Below, piece by piece: positions 16,896 through 24,836 of a stretch of 64,000 bases of DNA. Both the position numbers and the translations under genes were made by a program. The notes beneath the pieces are model-generated. The model saw nothing but the letters and a program-made list of their open reading frames with translations. It was not told where the DNA came from and did not search any database. Numbering within the stretch: the stretch's first letter is position 1; each line of letters starts with the position of its first letter. The stretch is from CAYFZO01 sp965226235. GTDB taxonomy: Bacteria; Pseudomonadota; Gammaproteobacteria; Poriferisulfidales; Oxydemutatoraceae. Where the stretch lies: positions 1,240,001 to 1,304,000 of the forward strand of contig OZ245335.1 in the NCBI GenBank assembly GCA_965226235.1. The letters are read 5' to 3'.

Positions 16896-18164
16896 TCACT
16901 GTGTGATTTTACACGGATTGCCCGGCAACTGCCGGGCGAGCAGCGTCGCGGGATGCGTGACCTCGACACCCTCCCTGCGCCGGGCAAAAAACTGCCGAAA
17001 GTGCAGGATGCAGCCAAGGTTGGAACTGACCAGGGTCTGTGCGCCTGTTTTCCTGAATGCCTCCACTGTCCGCTCGAGGAGGCTATGAGCAATGTGCGGC
17101 TGCGTCAGCATGTAAGCCCCCGCCGCGCCGCAGCAGCCAACGTTCGGCAATGGCTTGATCCGCAGCCCGGGAACCAGGCTTAGCATGTGCGCTACCGCCG
17201 ACGCGCCGCCGAGGCACGAATCCATCGTGCAGGGCGTATGCAACGCGACGGTCTGTTCCAGGGGCATCAATTCAAGCCCGGCCGAGCACGTGCGCAAATA
17301 CGCGTGAATGTCGGCATGACGAATACCGAGCGTAGGTTCGTGTTCCTTCAGTTGCGCGCCACAACCGCTGGCGCAACTGATCACTACCCGGGGCACCCTG
17401 GCAGAGAAAGCGGTGGCATTCCTGCCAATGAGCCGCCGCGCGGCGTCGCTGTCCCCAGCGTGTTGGTGCAAGGCACCGCAACAAACCTGTCGCGGCGGAA
17501 TGTCGACCGCAACTCCCGCCGCTTCAAGCAGACGCTTGGATGCCAGCAATGTTTCCCGGTCAAATATCTCCGCGATACAACCGGTAAACAGGGCGACCCG
17601 CCGGTCGGATTCGATCGTGCTTTTCTCTATCCGTAGCGGTGACATCGAAGCAGCGGGCAGCAGAAAATCCAGACTCTCCAGTCCTGCAGCCTTGAGTATG
17701 CCGCTTCTTCGCAACAACCATTGCAACCCACTGGCACGGTACAACCGTAGCTTCAGAGCAACCCACCTGCGCAGGCTGCGCGAACAAACCAGCCAGTGGA
17801 GCCAGCGTGGAATCCCTGCCAGTGAAGCGGTACGCCTGCTGAACAATAGTGTCTTCCCCAGGTCCATCAGCTTCCCGAACGGCACTTCCGCCGGACATGC
17901 TGCTTCGCAACGCCGACACTGCAGACAGTGTTCGAGAGAACCGACCAGTGTTTCGTCCGCCGCCAGCGAAGAAGAAGCAACCGACCGAATCAAGGCAATT
18001 CGCCCGCGAGGCGATTCCGCTTCGCTACGCCGCAACGTATAAGTCGGACAATGCGGCAGGCACAACCCGCACATCACGCACCGGTCACCGATATCCAGGC
18101 ACTGTCGGGCGAGGCTGTCGCCATTGAATTCATGGTGAACAGAAGATTTTTCCAAAACGTGCAT
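16896..18164 (-). CDS. glcF: Glycolate oxidase iron-sulfur subunit-like protein (GlcF family)
   Basis: GlcF-type proteins pass electrons from a flavin subunit of a (D)-2-hydroxyacid oxidase to the quinone pool. Two [4Fe-4S] motifs occupy the first 100 residues: CVMCGLCLPHCPTY and CLQCRRCEAACPAEVPFG. Two cysteine-rich CCG-type domains follow: RQVCCGALHQHAGD and LPNVGCCGAAGAYML. Length 422 fits the family. No GlcD or GlcE flavin subunit is next to it, so the partner must be elsewhere, or the protein serves a different dehydrogenase. It diverges from hemC across 391 bp. Confidence 0.85.
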   Translation of the reverse strand: MHVLEKSSVHHEFNGDSLARQCLDIGDRCVMCGLCLPHCPTYTLRRSEAESPRGRIALIRSVASSSLAADETLVGSLEHCLQCRRCEAACPAEVPFGKLMDLGKTLLFSRRTASLAGIPRWLHWLVCSRSLRRWVALKLRLYRASGLQWLLRRSGILKAAGLESLDFLLPAASMSPLRIEKSTIESDRRVALFTGCIAEIFDRETLLASKRLLEAAGVAVDIPPRQVCCGALHQHAGDSDAARRLIGRNATAFSARVPRVVISCASGCGAQLKEHEPTLGIRHADIHAYLRTCSAGLELMPLEQTVALHTPCTMDSCLGGASAVAHMLSLVPGLRIKPLPNVGCCGAAGAYMLTQPHIAHSLLERTVEAFRKTGAQTLVSSNLGCILHFRQFFARRREGVEVTHPATLLARQLPGNPCKITQ

Positions 18165-18238
18165 GTTATAGCACCCTGTCAGGGTCCCCGGTCAATTCTC
18201 ACACGCTGGGTCGTTCGAATCAAAACCCTGGTGTATGA

Positions 18239-18320
18239 GGCCATGTTGTCCCGGGTTGTGTCGCCCTGGCGGGTGAATTTGTGCGGACGTGTTGTAGGGG
18301 CAACGCATGCGTCGCCCCTG
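18239..18320 (+). repeat. Dispersed repeat, copy 1, with GCATGC-centred palindrome
   Basis: This segment shares long stretches with 54204-54280, including ccgggttgtgtcgccct and tgtgcggacgtgttgt. Its first 29 bases recur inverted at 53095-53123. It ends in an imperfect palindrome centred on GCATGC at 18297-18318 (GGGGC...GCCCC arms). There is no coding capacity of note. It resembles the small non-autonomous palindromic repeats found between genes in many bacteria. Confidence 0.85.
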
Positions 18321-18344
18321 CTTCTACGCGCATTCAACCAGCGC

Positions 18345-18371
18345 TTGCCGGGCTACCTCGATCGCTATAAT
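18345..18371 (+). promoter_or_regulatory. Probable hemC promoter
   Basis: TTGCCG (18345-18350) is followed after 15 bp by a perfect TATAAT (18366-18371). The spacing is short, but no better pair is seen upstream of hemC. It would give a leader of about 180 nt. The dispersed repeat ends 25 bp upstream of the -35. Confidence 0.45.
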
Positions 18372-18555
18372 GGACTCATATAAACGATTGATAAAACAGA
18401 CCACGATGCTAAACTTCCCAGTATGGCAACTGCTCTATACAAAGCCCTATTGTTGTATGAGGCCAGAAACATATGGGACAAATGGGCCACCCCTCCGGCA
18501 GTCGGCTTTTTCAAGTAAATGATGAGACGAAGAGATCGGGGCTGGCATATCGGCT

Positions 18556-19494
18556 TTGGTTGAGAAAACGATACGGATCGCTACCCGTAAAAGCCGGCTC
18601 GCGCAATGGCAGGCCCGGTATGTCGCGGCGGCACTGCAGAAACATAACGAACAAATACGCACGCGATTAATACTGCTCACGACCCAGGGAGATCGCATAA
18701 GCGACGAATCGCTGCTGGAGATGGGCGGCAAGAGTTGGTTCGTCAAGGAGTTGGAAGCTGCCCTGCTCAATGGCACCGCCGACGTTGCGGTGCATTCCCT
18801 GAAAGACGTGCCGGCTGAATTGCCCCCCGGCCTGACCGTCGCCGCAGTGATGACGCGTGGGTCTGCCAGCGATGCGCTGGTCTCGAACCGCTTCGATCGA
18901 TTGGCTGATTTACCTGACGGCGCAGTAGTCGGCACGTCGAGTTTGAGACGTGCGTGTCAACTGTCGCATCGCTACCCCGCGCTTCGTATCAAGCCTCTGC
19001 GCGGCAACGTTGACACGCGCCTCGCAAAGCTCGACGCCGGTAACTATGACGCGATTATTCTTGCCTGCGCCGGCCTGGAGCGGCTGGGTCATGAAGCACG
19101 TATCAGGGAGGTGATCCCTTTTGACGTCATGTTGCCGGCAATCGGTCAGGGTGCAATCGCCGTCGAGTGCCACCAAGATAGCCCCGCCCGGGCGTACGTG
19201 CGCGCGCTGAGCGATGAGGAGAGCCTCTGCTGCGTGACTGCCGAGCGCGCGTTCAACCTGCAACTCGGTGGCGACTGCCGTATGCCGGTGGCGGCACACG
19301 CCACCCAGGACGGACAGGAAATTCATCTGCGTGGCATGATCGGTGACCTGGTCAGCGGGTGCCTGTTGCATGCCGAAGCGCACTCGTCGGCACAAACCCC
19401 CCGACGCTCGGGTATTGCCGCGGCGAACGCCTTGCTTGCGCAAGGGGCCGCGGAGTTTCTGACCGCGGCCGGCAAGGTGCTGCCGGAGCAGTGA
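18556..19494 (+). CDS. hemC: Hydroxymethylbilane synthase (porphobilinogen deaminase)
   Basis: HemC joins four porphobilinogens into hydroxymethylbilane in haem synthesis. The 312-residue protein contains RIATRKSRLAQWQA at the start, VHSLKDVP, GTSSLRRACQL and RGNVDTRL for substrate contacts. The dipyrromethane cofactor cysteine is in LGGDCRMPVAA. The apparent start is a TTG at 18556; no in-frame ATG fits, so the start is uncertain by a few codons. Its last bases overlap the hemD GTG. It leads a four-gene haem operon. Confidence 0.96.
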   Translation: MVEKTIRIATRKSRLAQWQARYVAAALQKHNEQIRTRLILLTTQGDRISDESLLEMGGKSWFVKELEAALLNGTADVAVHSLKDVPAELPPGLTVAAVMTRGSASDALVSNRFDRLADLPDGAVVGTSSLRRACQLSHRYPALRIKPLRGNVDTRLAKLDAGNYDAIILACAGLERLGHEARIREVIPFDVMLPAIGQGAIAVECHQDSPARAYVRALSDEESLCCVTAERAFNLQLGGDCRMPVAAHATQDGQEIHLRGMIGDLVSGCLLHAEAHSSAQTPRRSGIAAANALLAQGAAEFLTAAGKVLPEQ

Positions 19495-20276
19495 GGCCAC
19501 TCGAACACCCCCCGCGTAAACCCGCTGCCTCGCTGCATGAGGTGCGGATATTGACGACGCGCCCGACGGACCAAAGCAGTGGAATCCTTACGCGGTTGCG
19601 TGCCTGCGGAGCAGAGGTGCGGAATTTCCAGACAATTGAAATCGTCGGTCGCACCGATGCCGATACGCTGCTTCCGAACATCGCCGGATACGACCTTGCG
19701 ATCTTCATCAGCGCCAACGCGGTTGAACATGGCCTTGCAGCTATGAACCGGGTCGCAATGCCGTACACAAGCCTGCCGCAGGTCGCTACCATCGGTCGCG
19801 GAACGGCGAGCTTGCTGGAGCTTCAGGGCATTGTCGGCGTGGCCTGTCCGAGCGAACCAAGCAGCGCGTCCTTGTTGCACATGCCCACCGTCCAGGCTCT
19901 CGACCCCTCTGCCAAAGTGATTGTATTCAGGGGCGTTGGCGGTAAAGAACAAATCGCCGGCAGCCTGCGTGCCCGTGGCATTGGAGTGCATTACGCCGAA
20001 GTATACGAGCGACGCCGACCCAGGGCGTTGAAGCTGTCATTTGCCGACTTCTACCCGGATGTGATCCTGGTAACCAGCCGGGACGGGCTACAGAACCTTT
20101 ATGCCATGACCACAGACAAAGCACGCGACAGCCTGCTACGGCTACCGACGCTGCTCGGTAGCCGGTCGATGCTGGATCTGCATGAAAAGCTGGGGTTCAG
20201 ACAACCAGCGGAAGTCGCTGCCAGCCCGCTTGACGACGACATGATCGCCGCAGTTTTAGCGTGGAATCGGCGATAA
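19491..20276 (+). CDS. hemD: Uroporphyrinogen-III synthase
   Basis: HemD closes and inverts ring D of hydroxymethylbilane to give uroporphyrinogen III. I place the start at the GTG at 19491, which overlaps the hemC stop as GTGA and is in frame. This gives 261 residues. The bilobed fold is suggested by VRILTTRPTDQSSG, FISANAVEHGL, ATIGRGTAS, VIVFRGVGGKEQIAGSL and ILVTSRDGLQNLY. Sequence conservation in this family is low, so the call also rests on position between hemC and hemX. Confidence 0.93.
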   Translation: MRPLEHPPRKPAASLHEVRILTTRPTDQSSGILTRLRACGAEVRNFQTIEIVGRTDADTLLPNIAGYDLAIFISANAVEHGLAAMNRVAMPYTSLPQVATIGRGTASLLELQGIVGVACPSEPSSASLLHMPTVQALDPSAKVIVFRGVGGKEQIAGSLRARGIGVHYAEVYERRRPRALKLSFADFYPDVILVTSRDGLQNLYAMTTDKARDSLLRLPTLLGSRSMLDLHEKLGFRQPAEVAASPLDDDMIAAVLAWNRR

Positions 20277-20314
20277 ACTAGAATCGTTCCTGGTTTTCAC
20301 CTCCTCGCACTCCA

Positions 20315-21226
20315 ATGACTTCAACGACTGCCGAAAAAAAGCAACCGCGCCACAAGAAAAGATACCTGGTGGCGGTGCTTATCGTGGCGGTGTCATTGGC
20401 GTCGATCGGCCTATGGTGGGTCGCGCAGAAACAACCGGAGCCGGTTGCGACCGAGAACCCGTTGGCAAACAGGATGCTCGCGATCGAGCAACGCATGACG
20501 TCGCTCGAGCAGCAGATCAAGGACCTGGCCGAAACCAGCAACGACAAGGTAAAGCTTGTAGAATCGAACCAGGCATGGTGGTTGGTCGAAGTCGAGCGTT
20601 ATTTGGTGGAAGCCGGCGAGCGGGTGAAAAACGGCGCGAGTGCACGGTCTGCCCTGGCGGCACTGAAATCTGCAAGGAGCACCCTGGAGGGTATCGATCT
20701 GCAAGACATCGATGCCACCGCGATCGGCAGGATCAAGGGTATCCTGGACCAGGAAATCCTGTCGCTGGAAAAGTATGAGAACCCTGCCGCAAAGCGCGCA
20801 GTGGAGTTGATTGACAACACGATCAGGCATCTGGAACGTAGCGCAATGCCGGATAAGCATACGACCGTGGCGGATGCCCCGATAGCCGCCGCATCAAACG
20901 GCGACGGGTGGTCAAACCTGACGGAGCGCCTCAAACGCATGGTCGTCGTTGAGACGCAATCGGGTGACGAGTTGCAGCGATTGAATCGGGGGCTTGTCGT
21001 CCACTCGCTGATGCTTGCAAAAACCGCGATAGCCGGCAGCGATGCCCGGTCTTATCACTACGCGGTCGCCAACGCCCTGCAGATGCTCGAGCAAAGCGAC
21101 GCATTCAGCCGGGAGGTATATGGTGCCTTGCAGACACTCCAGTCGATCGACATTACGCCGTCGCCGCCTTACGCCGGCAAAGCACTTCGGGAAGTCCGCC
21201 TGCTTGCCACGGAGATCCTGCCTTGA
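20315..21226 (+). CDS. hemX: HemX-family membrane protein
   Basis: HemX proteins are annotated as uroporphyrinogen-III C-methyltransferase-like, but they lack the catalytic SAM domain and their true role is unclear. The 303-residue product has a basic N-terminus, one membrane segment at about residues 17-37 and a long helical periplasmic region. That region includes coiled-coil (ANRMLAIEQRMTSLEQQIKDL, core MLAIEQRMTSLEQQ) and the family stretch AWWLVEVERYLVEAGERV. The stop overlaps the hemY start (TTGA). Its place between hemD and hemY is the standard gammaproteobacterial arrangement. Confidence 0.92.
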   Translation: MTSTTAEKKQPRHKKRYLVAVLIVAVSLASIGLWWVAQKQPEPVATENPLANRMLAIEQRMTSLEQQIKDLAETSNDKVKLVESNQAWWLVEVERYLVEAGERVKNGASARSALAALKSARSTLEGIDLQDIDATAIGRIKGILDQEILSLEKYENPAAKRAVELIDNTIRHLERSAMPDKHTTVADAPIAAASNGDGWSNLTERLKRMVVVETQSGDELQRLNRGLVVHSLMLAKTAIAGSDARSYHYAVANALQMLEQSDAFSREVYGALQTLQSIDITPSPPYAGKALREVRLLATEILP

Positions 21227-22347
21227 GAGGGTGGATGTTCATCGTCTCGCTGGTCGTCCTGCTTTCAGTGATGATCGTGTTCACCGAGCAACAACCGTGG
21301 GCGACCGTCACTGTTATTTTCGGCAACGAGCGAGTGTCTGCAAACTTTGCGTTCCTGTTGCTGATCCTGGTCGGCACGCTGATTTCCATGCAGTTGCTGG
21401 CCAAGCTTTTCAGACTGCCGGCACACCTCGTCGCAACCAACCGCAAGCGTCGCACGGAGCGACTGCGAGAAGAGTTCGATCGGGGCATCCTGCTGTACCT
21501 GCAGGGTGGCTACGAGCAGGCGCAGCGGTGTTTTCTGAAAGCGTCACAGGAACGTCTTCTCGGTTATACCGCCCGGTTGCTTGTGGCATCCTGCGCCCTT
21601 GCGCAAAGAAATTTTCCCGAGGTGCGCGGAGCGCTGCAAGCGGCGCAAGCAGTCAATGCGCGGGATAATCTCGGCGTGGGCGTAATTCAATCGGAAATGC
21701 TGCTCAAATCCGGGGAAGACGAGCAAGCGCTGGCGCACCTGACCAGGTTGCGCCGCCGGCAACCCGACAACCGCAAACTGGTCGATTTGCTGGTGCAGGC
21801 CTGTGAGTCGACCGACGCATGGGAATTGCTGGAGGTGGCGCTGCCAAAACTGCGCAAGCTGTATCAGGATAAACCAGGCAGGCTCCGCGCGATCGAAACT
21901 TCGGTGGCACGCAAGCTGTTGCAGCTAGCGGCAAAGCGCATGAGCGAGAGCGACCTGCTAAAGCAATGGCGCGGCACCGCGCGCGCTCTCCAGCCGCAGT
22001 TGCTCATGGATTACGCGCGCTTGCTGGTCTCCGTTGGTGCTCAAAATACGGCACAGAATGTCCTGAGCGCGGCGATCGAATCGGACTGGGCATGGGATTG
22101 CATCGTCTGCTACGGCGACCTTGAAGGAATTGATGTAGAACAACGCATCAAGCGTGTCGAATACTGGTTGCGGGACAGGCCCAGAGACCCAGCCTTGCTG
22201 CTTTGTCTCGGCAAACTGTGCCGCCAGGCGGGCCAGTGGGATCGAGCCGCGCGTTGTTTGGAGAAAAGCCTGCAACTGTCACCACGACCGCAAACCGGCG
22301 AAGAACTGGGACGCGTGTTGGGATATTTGGACGAAAGCGGGGACTGA
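21223..22347 (+). CDS. hemY: HemY-family inner membrane TPR protein
   Basis: HemY is a membrane protein encoded with hemCDX and thought to assist late haem synthesis; it is not the protoporphyrinogen oxidase of Bacillus. The 374-residue product has two N-terminal membrane segments (about 5-21 and 41-62), then TPR-like helices: FDRGILLYLQGGYEQAQRCF, DEQALAHLTRLRRRQPDN and QWDRAARCLEKSLQLSP. The apparent start is a TTG at 21223 that overlaps the hemX stop. mrpE begins only 29 bp downstream, so the antiporter genes may share this transcript. Confidence 0.92.
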   Translation: MRGWMFIVSLVVLLSVMIVFTEQQPWATVTVIFGNERVSANFAFLLLILVGTLISMQLLAKLFRLPAHLVATNRKRRTERLREEFDRGILLYLQGGYEQAQRCFLKASQERLLGYTARLLVASCALAQRNFPEVRGALQAAQAVNARDNLGVGVIQSEMLLKSGEDEQALAHLTRLRRRQPDNRKLVDLLVQACESTDAWELLEVALPKLRKLYQDKPGRLRAIETSVARKLLQLAAKRMSESDLLKQWRGTARALQPQLLMDYARLLVSVGAQNTAQNVLSAAIESDWAWDCIVCYGDLEGIDVEQRIKRVEYWLRDRPRDPALLLCLGKLCRQAGQWDRAARCLEKSLQLSPRPQTGEELGRVLGYLDESGD

Positions 22348-22376
22348 TACGGAACATCTGGCGTATGCGCGGTAAC

Positions 22377-22847
22377 ATGATCAAAGCGTTGTTTTTCATA
22401 CTGCTGCTCGGATTCTGGCTGTTGCTCTCCAACCGGCCACAGACGTACCTCGTGATCCTGGGTACCAGTAGCGCGATTTTGGTCATCGCGTTGCTCGCGA
22501 GAATGGATATTCTCGACCGGCGCCTGCCTTCACTCCAATCTTTTCTCCGCTGGCTGCGGTACTCTATGTGGCTACTGTTTCGCGTCGTGAGTTCCTCCAC
22601 ACGCGTTGCCTTGACGGTGTTGCGTCCGAAGCTGTCGATAGCACCGGGATTTATCCGTGTGCCGATGAGCCAAAAGAAAGATTTCACCAGGATGATACAC
22701 GCCAACTCGATTACACTGACCCCCGGCACGGTGAGTACCGAGTTCAACGAAGGCTACATCGAGGTACACGCGCTAGACCATCGCGGGCAACAACAGGTGC
22801 AGGCCGAACTTGATCGCCGGGTTACGCATATCGAGGGAGAGCAGTGA
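22377..22847 (+). CDS. mrpE: Mrp-type Na+/H+ antiporter subunit E
   Basis: MrpE is a small membrane subunit of the multi-subunit cation/proton antiporter. The ATG at 22377 (MIKALFFILLLGFWLLLS) gives 156 residues; the open frame upstream overlaps hemY and is not used. Two or more hydrophobic helices are followed by the family motif AGFIRVP, here APGFIRVP, and by ANSITLTPGTVSTEF, the signature of the MnhE family. The stop overlaps the mrpF start. It opens a ten-gene cluster with overlapping reading frames. Confidence 0.92.
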   Translation: MIKALFFILLLGFWLLLSNRPQTYLVILGTSSAILVIALLARMDILDRRLPSLQSFLRWLRYSMWLLFRVVSSSTRVALTVLRPKLSIAPGFIRVPMSQKKDFTRMIHANSITLTPGTVSTEFNEGYIEVHALDHRGQQQVQAELDRRVTHIEGEQ

Positions 22848-23134
22848 TGCTGCAGGTGCTGTTTGCTGTAATTGTACTGGTCATGGCGATGCTGCTGGCA
22901 CGAGCCGTCATGGGTCGAGGGCTGTTCAACCGCATGCTGGCAATCAACTCTTTCGGCACAATGACGGTGTTATTGTTGGTACTGCTCAGCGTATGGTTCG
23001 ACCAGTACGACCTGATCGACATTGCCCTCCTGTATGCACTGATCAACTTCATCGGCCCCCTCGTGATATTGAGGTTCTTCGAGGGGCACAAGTTGCCCGG
23101 GGAACAAGTGCATATGGATGATTTTCATGATTGA
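22844..23134 (+). CDS. mrpF: Mrp-type antiporter subunit F
   Basis: MrpF is a three-helix subunit. The 96-residue product shows hydrophobic segments at about 5-25, 32-50 and 57-78, with the family sequence NRMLAINSFGTMTVLLLV and a DIALLYALINFIGPLVI segment. The start may be the GTG at 22844 or the ATG at 22847; both overlap the mrpE stop. It overlaps mrpG by 17 bp if that gene starts at 23118. Tight overlaps imply translational coupling and a fixed stoichiometry. Confidence 0.9.
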   Translation: MMLQVLFAVIVLVMAMLLARAVMGRGLFNRMLAINSFGTMTVLLLVLLSVWFDQYDLIDIALLYALINFIGPLVILRFFEGHKLPGEQVHMDDFHD

Positions 23135-23429
23135 CGCGGTATTGAACCTGGTCAGTTGGGGGCTGCTAATCATCGGGAGTTTCTTCCTGGTCGCCGGAGG
23201 AGTCGGCATACTGCGCCTGCCCCACTTCTACGCGCGCCTGCATGCGGCAAGCTTGATCGACACACTCGGTGTGCTGGCGCCGTTGGTCGCGCTCGCGCTA
23301 CAGACCGAAGAACTGAAAAGCGCGTTGAAAGTATCGTTGGTCTTCCTGTTTCTGCTGATCACCCTGCCAGCCACAACCCACGCGCTGGCAAAGGCCGCAC
23401 GCCGTTACAACAGCGAGGAACCGCCCTGA
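23118..23429 (+). CDS. mrpG: Mrp-type antiporter subunit G
   Basis: MrpG is a three-helix membrane subunit. The 103-residue product has the family pattern GSFFLVAGGVGILRLPHFYARLHAA (RLPHFYARLHAA is the diagnostic part) and then SLIDTLGVLAPLVALAL. A cytoplasmic tail ends RRYNSEEPP. The start is either the ATG at 23118 or the one at 23127 (MIDAVLN), both inside mrpF. The next gene starts at the base after its stop. Confidence 0.92.
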   Translation: MIFMIDAVLNLVSWGLLIIGSFFLVAGGVGILRLPHFYARLHAASLIDTLGVLAPLVALALQTEELKSALKVSLVFLFLLITLPATTHALAKAARRYNSEEPP

Positions 23430-23996
23430 ATGGAATACATCATTCAGGTTCCGCTACTGTTGCTGTTGACAGTTACCGCAGTGCTGACGGCAGCCTGCAA
23501 AAATCTGTTTGCCGCTGTGCTGTTGCTTTGTATCTACAGCCTGTTGGCTGCCACCGTATTCATCGTACTCGACGCACCCGACGTCGCCTTCACCGAAGCG
23601 GCGGTCGGTGCGGGCTTGTCGACCGTCTTGTTCCTGATGGCGATCGCGTTGACCTCGAAGCTGCACAGCTATAAATCCAGCCGTCCATGGTCGGCCATAG
23701 CACTGGTGTCGCTCGTGGCCTGCATGCTGCTGTACGCGGTGCCGGATTTTCCACCCTTCGCGTCACTGGACGCGCCGGCCCATGGGCGTGTCGCAGAGTA
23801 TTACCTGGACAACACCGAACGGGATATCGGGGTGCCCAACGTGGTGACCGCGGTGCTTACGAGTTACCGTGGGTTTGATACCCTGGGGGAACTGATAATG
23901 ATCTTCACGGCGGGGGTCGGGGTCGTCGGGTTATTCGCAACCGGGTTCCACCGTCGGACGCGTCGTCCGCCTCCAGCCTCCAAGGCAACACGATGA
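23430..23996 (+). CDS. MrpA C-terminal-like / MbhD-MbhE-like subunit (DUF4040)
   Basis: In complete Mrp systems this module forms the C-terminal part of the large MrpA subunit; in membrane-bound hydrogenases it is split as MbhD/MbhE. The 188-residue product has hydrophobic helices including CKNLFAAVLLLCIYSLL and the DUF4040 hallmark APDVAFTEAAVGAGLSTVLF (core DVAFTEAAVGAG). A second part near residues 130-165 (ERDIGVPNVVTAVLTSYRGFD core) resembles the MbhE/MrpB N-terminus. It therefore looks like a free-standing version of the MrpA tail. It overlaps mrpB by 4 bp. Confidence 0.85.
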   Translation: MEYIIQVPLLLLLTVTAVLTAACKNLFAAVLLLCIYSLLAATVFIVLDAPDVAFTEAAVGAGLSTVLFLMAIALTSKLHSYKSSRPWSAIALVSLVACMLLYAVPDFPPFASLDAPAHGRVAEYYLDNTERDIGVPNVVTAVLTSYRGFDTLGELIMIFTAGVGVVGLFATGFHRRTRRPPPASKATR

Positions 23997-24427
23997 AGAT
24001 GGTCAACCGCAACCCGGTTCTGCGCGAAACCGCGCATCTTCTGGTGCCGTTGATTCTGATGTACGCACTTTACGTGCAGTTCCATGGCGAGCTCGGTCCT
24101 GGGGGGGGGTTCCAGGGAGGCGTTATCTTTGCGACCGGCATACTGGTGTATGCCTTGATTCATGGACGAGAACGGTTGCGGCGGGTAATCTCGCCGCGTG
24201 CCGCAGAGGTGCTGGCATGCCTTGGAGTGCTGTTGTATGGCGGCACCGGCATGGCGACAATGCTGCTAGGTGGAGAATTTCTCAACTACAGCGTATTTGC
24301 CGACAATCCGATCGTGGGACAGCACGTGGGCATCTGGCTGGTTGAACTCGGCATTGGCATTACCATTGTTGGCGTCGTCGTCGTCGTGTTCCATTTGTTC
24401 GCCGATGCGCGGAAGCCACGCGAATGA
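23993..24427 (+). CDS. mrpB: Mrp-type antiporter subunit B
   Basis: MrpB is a four-helix membrane subunit. The 144-residue product has the family signature FHGELGPGGGFQGGVIFATGIL (core GPGGGFQGGV) at about residues 30-50. It also has a short basic loop HGRERLRRVISP and the late segment DNPIVGQHVGIWLVELGIG. It ends with a charged tail DARKPRE. The ATG start overlaps the previous stop and its own stop overlaps mrpC as ATGA. Confidence 0.93.
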   Translation: MKMVNRNPVLRETAHLLVPLILMYALYVQFHGELGPGGGFQGGVIFATGILVYALIHGRERLRRVISPRAAEVLACLGVLLYGGTGMATMLLGGEFLNYSVFADNPIVGQHVGIWLVELGIGITIVGVVVVVFHLFADARKPRE

Positions 24428-24834
24428 GTGGGCAACTGCAGTCTTTGGCAGGCTATTACAGCTACGCGGTCGTGGTCGTGTTGATGATGACGGGACTCTA
24501 TATACTCATTGCTTACGGGAACCTGATCAAACAACTGGTCGGTCTCAGCCTGTTTCAAAGCGCAGTATTCATTCTGTTTATCCTGTTGGCCGCAGGCAAC
24601 AACGCGGTTCCACCGATTCTTCGCGCGGGTGCTTCGGTGGATATCGTCTATGCAAGCCCGTTACCGCACGTGTTGATACTGACCGCTATCGTCGTTTCGG
24701 TAGCAACAACGGCGCTGGGGCTATCGCTGGTCGTGGGGATCGGAAAAATCCGGGGAACGATTGAGGAAGAAGAACTCGAGTCCCTGGATGATGCAACACA
24801 CGGTAGATTACACAAAGCGGACGATTCAGCCTGA
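24424..24834 (+). CDS. mrpC: Mrp-type antiporter subunit C (NuoK-like)
   Basis: MrpC is related to NuoK of complex I and has three membrane helices. The 136-residue product contains TGLYILIAYGNLIKQLVGLSLF (core GNLIKQLVGLSLFQSAV) with the conserved polar residues of this family. It also contains the family stretch YASPLPHVLILTAIVVSVA (core DPLPHALVLTAIVI-like). An acidic C-terminal tail (EEEELESLDD) follows. mrpD begins 2 bp after its stop. Assignment by motif and by position is consistent. Confidence 0.93.
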   Translation: MSGQLQSLAGYYSYAVVVVLMMTGLYILIAYGNLIKQLVGLSLFQSAVFILFILLAAGNNAVPPILRAGASVDIVYASPLPHVLILTAIVVSVATTALGLSLVVGIGKIRGTIEEEELESLDDATHGRLHKADDSA

Positions 24835-24836
24835 CC

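Larger units (their letters stand above)
18165..18555. other. Divergent intergenic region glcF/hemC with a dispersed repeat
   Basis: No gene is supported in these 391 bases. They contain a dispersed repeat with a palindrome (18239-18320) and a probable hemC promoter (18345-18371). The short plus-strand open frame 18307-18522 has no recognisable motif. Confidence 0.7.
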
